NCBI RefSeq assembly: GCF_042453785.1
Contig: NC_091677.1
Coordinates: 34,517,001-34,581,000 of the forward strand
Source of the DNA: Malus domestica
Taxonomy: Eukaryota; Streptophyta; Magnoliopsida; Rosales; Rosaceae
Direction: 5' to 3'
Length of the DNA: 64,000 nt
Notes under the pieces: model-generated
Seen by the model: the letters and a program-made list of their open reading frames with translations, nothing else
What the model was told of the DNA's origin: nothing
Database searches by the model: none
Part shown: positions 35,801 to 46,470 of the stretch, piece by piece
Layout: each line of letters opens with the position of its first letter
How positions within the stretch are numbered: the stretch's first letter is position 1
Program-made: the position numbers and the translations under genes

Positions 35801-38800
35801 ATTTAATTCTTTCCCTTTTCCTTCTTTTCTGTTTACGTGCAAGGAGACAATAAATTTTTTCCGAACCAATCTGTAGTATTTTTCTTTTTCCTTTAATATT
35901 CACAGATGGGTAGAGGAAGGACAACCACAGGTACGGTAATTGCTTGCCTTTTGAAACTCCGAATTGACTATGGGAGACCTATCAAAATCCTGGTTGACAA
36001 TATTACCCTTGAAGAGGTGGATGGTGGTAGCTCAAGTGGTGACGAAACTGGAGGTAGTAGTGCTGCATCAACCTCCAGTGTTACAAATTTTAGAAATGAA
36101 AAGGAGCAAAGCCGTGTATTCGGCATGAATGACATCCTCTTGTTGTGGAAAATAACAAGATTATTTGATAATGGGGTGGAATGCCGGGAGGCCTTAGATG
36201 CTATTATAGATAGATGTTCTGCTCTACAGAACATACGTCAGGCTGTTCTGCAGTATAGAAAGGTATTCAATCAACAACATGTTGAGCCAAGGGTAAGGAG
36301 GGTGGCACTAAATCGTGGTGCTGAGTACTTGGAGCGCTACTTCCGTTTAATTGCTTTTGCAGCATACTTAGGAAGTGAAGCATTTGATGGATTCTGTGGG
36401 CAAGGAGAATCTAGGATGACGTTTAAGAATTGGTTGCATCAGAGACCAGAGGTTCAAGCAATGAAATGGAGCATAAGACTAAGACCTGGACGCTTTTTTA
36501 CTGTCCCTGTAAATCCCTTCTACTTTTGGCTTAGAGACTTTCTTTTTTTTTCTTTTTTTTTTTCTATTGGTTGGCAAGCTTACTCTAAGAGGTTAATTTA
36601 TATTTCTTTATTTTGGGATGGATATATAATTTTTGAACACTTTGGTTTTGGAATTCAGGAGGAGTTGAGAGCACCACATGAGTCCCAACATGGAGATGCT
36701 GTCATGGAGGCCATTATCAAGGCCCGTAACGGTTCTGTTTTGGGGAAAGGTTCTATACTTAAAATGTATTTCTTTCCAGGTCAAAGGACGTCTAGTCACA
36801 TTCAAATCCATGGTGCACCACATGTTTATAAGGTATGCTTATAGTTCTTTCTGGGTGATAGATAAGTAGGGATCTCAAGTTTCTATTCAATTGGATAAGG
36901 CTACAGATGGAATGTGTGTAACAGCATTACTTCATGTAGTTGCGTTTATTCAAACTTATATATTTAAATTTACATATTTGAGGTGAAGCGAGTCTGCAGG
37001 TGGTCTTCTGGTTTTAGGTGTCCTTCATGGTCAATGATTTATTAAAATAAGTTAACAGGGTTAGGAAATGGTTTATCCTATAACCTTGCAGAGGGGTCGA
37101 AATTTGGAAGAATAGTGCTAAAATTAGAGCACCCAACCCATTACTAATGAGCGGAGAGGTCCAGGATATTATATATTGTGGTCCAAAGACTGTTATATTG
37201 GATCCATATATATATTTTCAAAATGAGACCGAACATGTGTCGGAGTCTGAGACAAATATTTGGATGCATTATGTTTGGATGATGTGGAATATTTGTAGCC
37301 ATTGTGCCTGACACGTGAAAAATTTCTCTGGTTACGTAACCAACCCAAAACCACCTGACGTTGGTGTAGAGGCCCAAGATATTTATGTATTGGGGTGCAA
37401 GGCTTGACATACTTGATGTGGAACGCTAATCTCACCAAATAGAACGTTGATAGGTCAATAGGAGCAGGTAGGGAAAATGAGGTGCTGGGATTCTTCACTA
37501 GCAACAATACTCTCACATTTTGGGGAAAATTTTAAGCCTCTTTTGGGGATGATAGTTGTGGAAAGTAGTGAAAGATGTGGTAGGAAGGTGAAGGAAAGCC
37601 TGTGGCATACATATCTTCCGTAAGCCTCATTGAATGTTGGCTATTTAATCTAATGATGGACAAGTAATGTATATTCTTATTGCCAAGGTTAAGGGGATTC
37701 ATAGTGTTACATTTGAGCTTGTTGCTAAAGTTGTTGAAGAAGTCCATGTGGGTTGTATTCTCACTAGGCCAGCTATGGTTTATGTACCAGGAGAGACAAA
37801 ACAACACATCCATGTATAGGAAATGAAATGGATTATAAGACGACTACAGAAAGAAAAAAATATTGGGAGCAGCCTCTCCATAAATGGGGGTAAGGCTAGC
37901 CGACATTCACCTCTCCCAGACCTTGCGTAAAGCGGGAGCCTTGTGCACTGGGTACGACCTTTTTTACAGAAAGAAAAAAATAATCAATGCCTGGGATATT
38001 AGGAGTGGTGAGCTATGTCGTACGTATATTTAAAATTGGTTAGCAATCCAAACATATACGGCCCTAACTTTTTGGTTGGTATGTCACACAGATACAACAG
38101 GGGTACATTTGCAATTTCGCTTCAAATGGGGGTCTTGGTTTTTAAAGCAAGCATAAGGGCCTACCTTGTAATATTCAAAATATTTCTGAGCCAGCCACAG
38201 AAGACCATCCTTTCTCTGCTCCTTTTTGTTTAAAATCATGAGACAGAGGCTAGGGTTGTTTTATTATTACCACCATGTAGGAGGAAAAGAGTAAAAGAAA
38301 GAGAAGGAAAAAGAAGATAACTCACCTTTTCATATACCCAGCTCTATCGTAGGAGTAACGAACCTTGCAAAGCTGCCTAATGTTTTTTCACCCAGATAAC
38401 TAATTGGATCGCCTTCTTTTCTCTGCTCCTTTCTGGTTCGACAAGATAAAAGGGGCAAGTTTTTTAAAATATTTTTCAAGCATTCACTAATTATTATACT
38501 TGCGTTTCTCTTTTTTAAAAAAGTTTGGATATTTGTATAGTCTAGTTTATAACATAACTACTACTTCCCTATATTAGAGATAAAATGCCTCAAGAGTCAT
38601 CCTCAGCCACCAAATTGACAACACAGCATCTATCTTAAGCAATTAAGTTAATTTTCGTTTAAGGTCATACAATTGAGAGATTCTAGACATTCAAGGCATT
38701 TGACTTTTTCCTTGGTAATGATGGAAATTACAACTAATTGGGAAACAGTATCGGCCATGCATCAACTACATCGAAAGCTAAAACCTTCAAATCGATGCCA

Positions 38801-41800
38801 ACCAATGATTATGAAGCATAGATTTATTTACTTACACTTGCTTGCATCTTTGAACCAAAATCCTCACAAGAATCATAATAGTTTTCAAGTTAATTCTATG
38901 GAGTGTTTTTCGTAAAAAGCGGGTTTATTCAGTAGTGTTATTTGTCGTGGTTCTTTAATTTTTAACATGTAGAAATTTTTTATTAAGAGCCCAATTGCTT
39001 GTAAGTTGTAACTTATTCATTTGGAAGCATTTCCTTAGGTGTGCTGCCAAAAGAACTCCCAAGCAAGCCATAAACAGTGCACAGTGGGTTTGCTTAAAGG
39101 CTACACTCCCTGCTTAATGATATGTTGAAGGGCTAACTCCGGCACTCTGAGTTATTGATTGCATGAATCAAGATATTTTTTATCATATTGGAGCCATATT
39201 TTTACATTGGCATGTATAACTGTTTTTATAAGCTTTAGTGGATTACATAGAAAGGTAAGTTGGACAGAACAAAGAGACTTTCTACTTTTTTTGGCTAATT
39301 TTGTTTTTTTCTTCAATCAGGTGGATGGATATCCTGTGTATAGCATGGCTACACCAACAATTCTTGGTGCCAAAGAGATGTTGGCATATTTAGGTGCCAA
39401 ACCCAAAGCAGAAGGATCTGCTGCTCAGAAAGTGGTTTTAACTGATCTGAGAGAAGAAGCAATTGTCTACATTAATGGTACACCATTTGTCCTACGGGAG
39501 CTAAACAAACCTGTTGATACACTCAAGCATGTGGGAATCACAGGCTCAGTGGTGTGCACCAATGTTTTTTCTTTCATATTTCAAGTACAATTCCCTAAGC
39601 TAGCTATAAACTCCAGTTTTAAATTCAACGGAACCATTTGCAGGTGGAACACATGGAAGCACGACTAAAAGAAGATATACTATCTGAGGTCAGGCAGTCC
39701 GGTGGCCGTATGCTTTTACACCGTGAAGAATATAGCCCGGCATTAAACCAGTCCAGTGTCATAGGATACTTAGAAAACATCTTTGCAGATGATGTTAAGA
39801 CACCTGCTGAAGTATATGCCGCTCTGAAAGATGAGGGTTATAATATTGCATACAGGAGAATACCATTAACTAGAGAAAGAGAGGCTTTAGCGTCTGATGT
39901 GGATGCAATTCAATACTGCATAGATGAGTAAGTATCCACGCTTCGTATGATTCCCATCTGTAACTGGTGATACCACTAAAGATATCAAAACTAACAAAAT
40001 TGTACCAAACAATGAAAATTGTGAAACAAAATTTATAGATGTGAATTACAAGTACTCTCGACACCATTATTTCTTTTGGGAATTTTATCTTTGCCCTCTG
40101 TTACGATAACAAAGTTGTATGCTGAAGGGATTTTTCCTCATCATGATACCACACACATTTTACAGGAGTTTATTTTATATTTTTCTAAATGAAAAACACT
40201 CGGAGGTTTTACAGTAATACACCACTTCTGGCATTTGGATACCACTAACATGTTACGGGTGTTCAATTTGTGAATTTATTTATGAATTTAATTATAAATT
40301 TCAGTAAAATTGACTTTTACCTATAGCTCTGCAGGGTGTTACCTTTTTGTATCACACACAGGGTTTGGAGGAGTTGCATATGCAATGGCTATTATTTGTA
40401 TCAGAATTGGTGCAGAAACAAATTCCCTACCAAAGGATCCACAACCTTTGGTTGGAACAAACCTCATGTGTACACCTGAAGAGGATTTGCCTTCTCGAGC
40501 TTCTGATGAAGAAGTTCTGAGGATGGGTGACTACCGAGACATACTAAGCCTTACAAGAGTTCTTGTGTACGGTCCTAAGAGCAAAGCAGACGTTGACATT
40601 GTTATTGAAAGGTATTTTATATATGAAAAAGTCCATGTGGAACTTCTCTCCTTATGGTACTTCCTTCTTGTCTAAGCATCAGGTAATGTCTTCAAATGTA
40701 AAAGCAGGTTTAGCAATCAGTAGTGTAGAAAAAATAAATTGGGGTGTTGGCTGTGTCATTATTAATCAAGAATTTCATACAATAGCTACAACGACCCTCA
40801 CAAATTGCAAATACTAATCTGTTAGGTATTGGCTGTGTCATATAACCCATGTCTTCAGTCGACATAAAAAAGAAAATAATGCTTCTATGCTTGTGTGATT
40901 GTGTTTCATTCGTGTAATTATGCACTTGCTCGATTTTTGCTTATTTTACATTTGTGGGGAGTAAATGATCCTTAACATACCTTCAGCTGCTAATAATTGG
41001 CACTTCTTGTTTATGCTTCTTACTTTGGTTCTTCAATTAAAAGGTGTGCAGGTGCGGGACATCTGCGAGATGACATTCTTTATTATAGTAAGGAACTCAA
41101 AAAGTTCCCTGATGCTGATGACGAGCAACGAGCATGTCTCATGGACATGGGGATCAAAGCATTAAAGTAGGTTGAAGTAGCATTGTCCTGCTTTTCTTGT
41201 ATTTATTATGAATGTTTGCATCATGTCTTCCACCTTTAGATAAGAAGGTTTGGCCTATGTCAAATTTCATTCACCTTTTAAAGTATTGGATAAATATAGT
41301 CAGTCCAGGTGGTCTATGAAAACCAATTCCAACAGTAGGAGGTTGCATATCAGTAGAGGATGAGAACTCTTCTTTGATCTCCAAATTTTATGTTAGGAAT
41401 GACAATGTCGATCCTGTGTAGTGTGTGAGCTGGTGTCATGTAGCTTTCTCGCAATAGCCAAGTTAGCCTATTCGCTTTGGTTTAGGTTTGGGCCTAAATA
41501 TTTGGTCTTAGCTACAATATTATACCCTATCCCTTAAGTATTCTCTTTACACTTCTCTTTGGGCTTTGGGCTTGTCATAGTTTAGGGATTTATTTACTTT
41601 CGACTATCTTGCTAGACTGGGCGGCAGCGGAAGATGTTAATATCATAGATTTTTTATGTGGCTGCTGTAAATTTCTGCTAGTTCCCTTTGTATCTGGCTT
41701 CTAGTTGTTCACTGGTTACTTTTTAATAAATTTGTTCCTTTTCATAAAAGAAAAGAAAGAAAGAAAGAAAGAAAGGAAAAAAAAAAAAATCATTGATTAT

Positions 41801-42141
41801 GAGTTATTTCTTGTGTTGTATTGAGTCTTGACTATAGGTTCTCCATTTCTCATCTTACTGTTGAAACCCACAAAAACCTGAATTTGTACTGCATTGATCC
41901 CAGATATGAATTCTTCACATGGATGTGTTCAGCAAGCAATAACGTTTTCGTTGAGTTCATGATTCATTTTTTTGTTATATTAATTTAACCCACTCTTTCC
42001 ATCTGCAGGCGGTACTTTTTCCTAATCACATTTAGGTCCTACCTTTACTGCACTTGTGCGGCTGATATAAAGTTCACATCATGGATGGACGCGAGGCCTG
42101 AACTAGGACATCTATGTAATAACCTTAGGATTGATAAATGA
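23603..42141 (+). CDS. Paladin-like protein with three PTP-like phytase repeats
   Basis: The 19 exons are 23603-23752, 24208-24342, 26509-26580, 26961-27031, 27158-27257, 27360-27458, 27742-27868, 32504-32637, 32726-32785, 32964-33199, 33422-33851, 35471-35794, 35906-36508, 36659-36832, 39321-39551, 39644-39927, 40327-40611, 41044-41166 and 42009-42141. They give 1256 aa with every phase consistent. The protein is built from three homologous units. Each has a GSVLG...K motif (residues 15, ~390, ~865), a [20 protein letters not shown] strand and an (R/H)xEARLKED helix. Units 1 and 2 carry the Cys-X5-Arg phosphatase loop [12 protein letters not shown] (Cys226/Arg232; Cys645/Arg651). Unit 3 has SHTGFGG, with Ser1086 and Gly1092 instead, so is presumably inactive. 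Animal paladin is reported to be a phosphoinositide phosphatase; the plant substrate is unknown to me. There is no signal peptide or membrane segment, so it is probably cytosolic. Confidence 0.93.
24649..24813 (-). mobile_element. Au-type SINE, full length
   Basis: On the minus strand it begins AAGAGGTCGCACTTGGTGCG, has a tRNA-like box B region (GGTTCGAGACTTGGGAG) and ends GGTACGACCTTT. A perfect 19-bp target duplication TATAAACAAGAAACCTAAA flanks it (24630-24648 and 24814-24832). It lies in the 2.2-kb second intron of the paladin gene, antisense to it. The rest of that intron is AT-rich with LINE-like T/A-rich tails but no firm features. Confidence 0.93.
28967..31602 (-). mobile_element. Internally deleted Ty1/copia element in paladin intron 7
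   Basis: The LTRs are 28967-29182 and 31382-31602 (TATTAGGGAGAATGAC... on the minus strand). They differ at roughly ten sites and one small indel by eye. Inside the 5' LTR is a tRNA-iMet primer-binding site TGGTATCAGAGCC (31380-31368), and the purine tract GAGGAGGTG adjoins the 3' LTR. Likely target duplications are CCGGA (28962) and CTGGA (31603). Gag (30915-30500, [20 protein letters not shown]) runs directly into RT ([39 protein letters not shown]). The zinc knuckle, protease, integrase and N-terminal RT are deleted. A frameshift precedes YVDDILVTG near 30125. RNase H ([28 protein letters not shown]) follows at 29600-29250. The element is antisense to the host gene. Confidence 0.93.
34318..34680 (+). 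mobile_element. RTE-type LINE, C-terminal fragment, in paladin intron 11
   Basis: The translation reads [20 protein letters not shown], then [23 protein letters not shown] and [18 protein letters not shown]. This is the characteristic C-terminus of RTE-clade plant LINE reverse transcriptases. One in-frame stop follows VRKCN, and the upstream RT and endonuclease are missing. The 34680-35470 remainder of the intron holds nothing recognisable. Confidence 0.85.
37863..37964 (+). mobile_element. Au-type SINE, 5'-truncated insertion
   Basis: The copy begins TGGGAGCAGCCTCTCC and ends GGTACGACCTTTTT, the 3' two thirds of the copy at 24649-24813 in the opposite orientation. It has its own perfect 18-bp target duplication TACAGAAAGAAAAAAATA (37845-37862 and 37965-37982). 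The truncation therefore happened at insertion. It lies in paladin intron 14. Confidence 0.9.
41750..41790. repeat. (GAAA)n run at the end of a LINE-like tail
   Basis: AAGAAAGAAAGAAAGAAAGG and an A-run follow an AT-rich segment in paladin intron 18. The arrangement resembles a retroposon 3' tail. Confidence 0.6.
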
Positions 42142-43241
42142 GTGTCAAATAATTTTATGTGCAGTTGGCAGTACATTGCCAGTCATGGTTTTCATCTCTC
42201 CCTTGTTTTGTCTCTGATCATATCACCCAGCTGTGGCATGCATGCAAGTGGTCGATCGCCCAGTGGTGGTTTGGGCCTTCGAATTTGTCCCACTGCACCT
42301 GTTTCAAAACTTTCCCCCTTAACACTAGTGTGCAGTCATGATACGATATAAAACGATCTGGCATTCAATTTCCTCCTTAAGCTCTGAATGCTGGGCAAAT
42401 TTAAGTGGTTGTTTCAGTTATGCACATGCGTAGGGATGACGCAAGTCCCTGACCCAAGGGAGAAGTGAGTGTTTAGAACTCGGGAACGGGTTCTATGCAG
42501 GTTTTGGAAGAATATATAAGGATTAAGTTCTATGTTTTCGGGGTTTGATTTTTCCAACAGGATGCTTATATCGAGGCTAATGTATGCATCGTGTATGTGA
42601 CATTATTATCTCATGAAATTCCAATGCCTATTGCCATTGATGTGTGGACTGTCGAATGAAGTATGAGCTTATTCGTGATCAAACAAGATTACAATTCGTT
42701 TGCAAGGTATTTCTGAAGGGTAGTGGTTTTCGGAAGACGAGCAGCCACCTACAAAGCCAAAGAGCCCTCGCTATGAACTCAACTTTAGCACAGTTTGTAC
42801 CACTTCCGGTGGAATGGAGACATTGACATATCCTAAAGAACCTCCAATGCATAAATATGGTCCTTTATCGAAACCAACACAGTGGGCACCTCAATACCCC
42901 GAACAAAAACACAAGTGAAAAAAGTCGAGGAGGCGTGAGGACCAATAGTCGAGAACCAGAACCAAAATTCCCAAATCAAATCAAAGGATAAGAGCCTTGA
43001 TAAATGGATAGACATGCAGCTGTGTGCTGGAGATCTGGCTCCATCAAATTCAGTACCACCGTTGCTTCTAAGCACGCAAAGTCATGCTAGATATTACATA
43101 AAAAAAGGCAATGCTTTAGCGAAACTATGAGTTTTCGCCACATAAACTGCAATGGATGCCGTATTTTAATTAGTACATTACCTAATGAGTGCACAAGCTA
43201 CTCGACTCCTTTTTATTAGCTAAATTTTCCATCTTGGCATT
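42142..43241. other. Convergent intergenic region (3' UTRs of paladin and TLS1-like genes)
   Basis: No independent gene is seen. The paladin stop (42141) and the TLS1-like stop (43242) face each other 1.1 kb apart, so the interval holds both 3' UTRs and polyadenylation signals. Confidence 0.55.
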
Positions 43242-45059
43242 TTATCTCCTCATGACGCGGTGACGCTCTCGTTTGCGGAAGCGCTCGAGCATGAACTGAT
43301 CTGTTGCAGCTTGCCTCTGCCCTGCTGCTTCTGTGCCAGTATCATTTTGTCTGGAAACACCACCATCATCCTGTGAACTTTTGTCCTTGTAGAGCTCGGG
43401 ATGTTCTGTGAGTTTCATGTTTGTTGTTAGTAATTGGTAGCATGCCATACACATAATATAATTATAAAGAATTCAACAAAAAGAAATATTTTGTGAAGTT
43501 AAAACAAAGATTAACATAAAGGAACCTAGATCTCTTTACTATGATCACCCTTGTCTTGCCAGTCTGGTCGGAAGTCAATCTAGGTAATCTACTTATATTG
43601 TTCAAGGGGATCAAGAAGCAAATCTAACCAACCTCGTCTAAGCTTCTCAGCATAATCCCTGCCACGCTGGAAATAGTCAGCACTGTAACTTGAAGGGATG
43701 CTAAATTCTGATTTTGTCCGCCCAGTGAGCCGCTTCTCCTGCAAAAACTTCTTGGCAGCCTCAGTTTCCTCAATATTTCTCAGCTTATATCTGCAACCAT
43801 TAGAAAGAAAAATGTATAGCATAAATTAAGTATCATGAGAATACATGCAAGGATTGTGCTCTCACTCTATCAATGCAGATCTAACCAAGGCATAACCTTG
43901 CGGGGATCAATGCTCTATCATTAATGTCAAATGAGAATTTTCAATAACATATATAGTGTAACAAATCTAAATATAGAAGAGCTTTACTCAATGGGAAGCT
44001 GAACCTCGGCAATCCCAGTAGTCCATTGAGTGGAGCTTTCTTCTGAGTTCCGCCTTTTCACCTGGCAGGGAATGAACCAAGTTAAAAGAAGTCATAGGTC
44101 TAGATAGGTCCGATGTTTCTAACGTAGCGTAGAGCATTTCACAAAAGAAAACTAGAGGACTGAGTGACTCACTTTAAGATGGTCAGGTATTTTGTACAAC
44201 TCATCTTCAGCACGCTTTAAATCATTTTCAACTTGATCTGAAGTATCAATTTTTTTGCCCCTCTTCTTTGCTAGTTCTTGTTCAACATATTTCAACCTGT
44301 CAAATGAATGATCAATATATAAGTCTGTCTTAATCATGCTGAGCGATAACAGCAGTCTATAGTAGTCCCATTCAACTACACCTAATGTGAATATTGTTTT
44401 TATGGATTATGTGGGTGGCAGATGCAGTGGAGGTTTTAGAATACAACATGTGATTTGAAATACCAATTCAACTCCGGAGAACTCAAAAGCAATAGCAATA
44501 GCAAAATAGCAAGAGGACATTACATATTGGGATCTTCAGCCATGACCGCAGTTTCCTGAGCAAAAGTATCTTGGAGAACCAGATCGTCCTTGTCGCCATC
44601 GCCTCCGCCTTCACCGTTGTTGTTATTACTCGGAGAATGAGTGTCGTCACTACCTCTTTTGTTCTTGTTCTTATTAAAGCTAGCATTATTGTTGCTGTTA
44701 CTATTGTTGTTATTAGTGGAACCGGGAAGAGTCTGCGTGGCGGCGTTATTATTGGTTAAGGCGGGGATCCCAGACTTCCTCTCCCTCTGCTTCTGAAGGA
44801 ATTTCACCTCCTCCAGTGCCAACCTAAGCATTCAGTTCAGTTCCATTATTTGCAGAAACATTACATATTCTTTCTTTTCAAAATAAAATAACAGTAGAAT
44901 CTGTATTTCTACCTTTCAGACAGATTTATAAATCAAGAAACGAAAACAATACCTCCTCTCTTTTTCTTCTTCATCTTCTTGGGCACTGGTTTTCTCACAA
45001 TCTTGGTCGTTATCCTCCGCCGGAAAGCTTCTTTTTCTGAAATTCTTCTTCATCTTCAT
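43242..45059 (-). CDS. TLS1/C9orf78 (HCA59) family spliceosome-associated protein
   Basis: On the minus strand the exons are 45059-44953, 44823-44524, 44296-44173, 44061-43988, 43790-43633 and 43405-43242, for 308 aa with consistent GT-AG introns and phases. Diagnostic blocks are MKKNFRKRSF (N-terminus), RLALEEVKFLQKQRERKSGI, NMLKYVEQELAKKRGK, QWTTGIAEVQLPIEYKLRNI and IPSSYSADYFQRGRDYAEKL. The C-terminus is Arg-rich (ERFRKRERHRVMRR). The family (Pfam HCA59; human C9orf78, fission yeast Tls1) binds the U5 helicase Brr2 and affects splicing in the nucleus. An Asn/Gly-rich low-complexity stretch at about residues 59-105 is poorly conserved. I chose ATG 45059 (MKMKKNF); ATG 45053 is equally plausible, and ATG 45137 would add a Leu/Lys/Gln-rich extension unlike the family. 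Confidence 0.92.
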
Positions 45060-45470
45060 CTTCTGCTGCTGCTGCGGTTGCAATCTATTCAATCTTTCCC
45101 CCAAATTCAATTTCAGTTTCAATCTCAATTTAAGCACTCGCTATTAGATCTAATTTTCTTAACCCTAGGCGTAGGCTACCTCCATCGCAGCCGGTGCCAC
45201 GCGCGCGACACCCTTCTTATCTGCCCGCTTTGGTGTTTTTTTCTTTTGTTTTTTTATTTTTTTTCCTTCTCTTTTCTTTGAAGTGTATAATCATCTCACA
45301 TTTTGTTGAACACGGCCATACATACTAACCCAACAGCCATTTTTTAAATAAAAAATTATATTTAATATACCTCTTTTACCTATCTAAACCACTCTCACAT
45401 TCCACAATCTTCACATAAAATTTTAGCACGTATTTGCCAAAACTACATAAAATTTCAGCAGGCCTTCTGT

Positions 45471-45630
45471 GTTAAATATTAGATCTACATATTACTACTA
45501 ATATGCATTTGGTCATCACAGACACGTATTTATCTATTCATACCACTCTCTCATTTTCTTGTTTTACTTTATTAAGTTGTTAAATATTAGATCTACATAT
45601 TACTACTAATATGCATTTGGTTCTCATAGG
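45471..45630. repeat. 43-bp direct repeat, 108 bp apart
   Basis: GTTAAATATTAGATCTACAT...ATGCATTTGGT occurs at 45471-45513 and 45579-45621 with essentially no differences. The second copy is directly followed by the hAT insertion. Confidence 0.8.
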
Positions 45631-46064
45631 TAGACCTGTCATTTTGGACCTGACCCGACCCGACCCGTTAATATTAGTATTTGGGTGGATGCTTAACGGG
45701 TCGGGTCGCTTAACAGGTCGGATCGCTAACGGGTGAACTCGTTAACAGCCTGTTAAATAACGAGTCATTTTAGGTCAACCCATTAGACTTGTTAGTATCC
45801 GTTATCACCCATTAGTTGATGATATTTTAGTAATTTCAGTAAAGTCTTAACAACAAAAAATAAACTATATGAAAATAAAATAAAATAATAATAATAATTG
45901 TTAACGGGTGTTAACCGGTGAAATGGTTGACTCGTTAGCTTAACGGGTCAGGTTTGGATGACCCGTTAGCTTAACGGGTTGGGTTCAGGTGACCCGTTAA
46001 CTTAACGGGTCGGATTGAACCCAAACTCGATAAACCCGACAAACCCGACCCGTTTACAGGTCTA
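45631..46064. mobile_element. hAT-type MITE with GGGTCGGGT subterminal repeats
   Basis: The termini TAGACCTGT and ACAGGTCTA are perfect inverted repeats. They are flanked by CTCATAGG (45623-45630) and CTCATAGA (46065-46072), an 8-bp duplication with one difference. Many copies of TTAACGGGTCGGGT, GACCCGTTA and ACCCGACCCG fill both ends. There is no ORF. It is non-autonomous, 434 bp. Confidence 0.88.
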
Positions 46065-46299
46065 CTCATAGACATATGTCCTCAACATGAAACCTTAGGA
46101 GAGCAGGACTTTTGCTATCGATAGCTCAAAAAGTGAAGCTTTCGTTGGACATGGTTAAAGCTTCCAAGATTATTTGACTTGGGGGATTGTTTGTGCAACT
46201 AAGAGTGTCAATGCAATTAGTGTTGTTGCAATCAACTACGTTAAAAGAGTGATTTTGTTTACACTCAAAAATAGATTATGGACACTCAATTTCTCTGAT

Positions 46300-46470
46300 T
46301 GTTGACTTGTATAATATTTCCCGTTAATTATGGGATTCCTATAATATTGGGTTTCCTAGTTTAGGTTGTAGATTGTAATTATTCTTTCCTTATTGTAGTA
46401 GGATTGTACATGATTATATATACCTCAAAATGAGAAAAATACAATTAACACATTCAAAGCATTCTCTTCT
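46300..46470 (+). repeat. 5' LTR of the copia at 46300-51290
   Basis: It starts TGTTGACTTGTATAATATTT and ends AAAGCATTCTCTTCT, matching 51116-51290. A TATATATACC element near 46415 could be its TATA box. Confidence 0.95.

Noticed and set aside
36508-36659. Read-through of exon 13 into intron 13 as coding
   Set aside because: The frame stays open, but splicing 36508 to 36659 restores the conserved [12 protein letters not shown] sequence. The retained segment is T-rich and Phe-rich, so it is treated as intron.
44571-45281. Plus-strand ORFs over the TLS1-like gene
   Set aside because: Antisense shadows of its exons 1-2; the Val/Leu-rich translations are complements of Asn/Gly-rich coding sequence.
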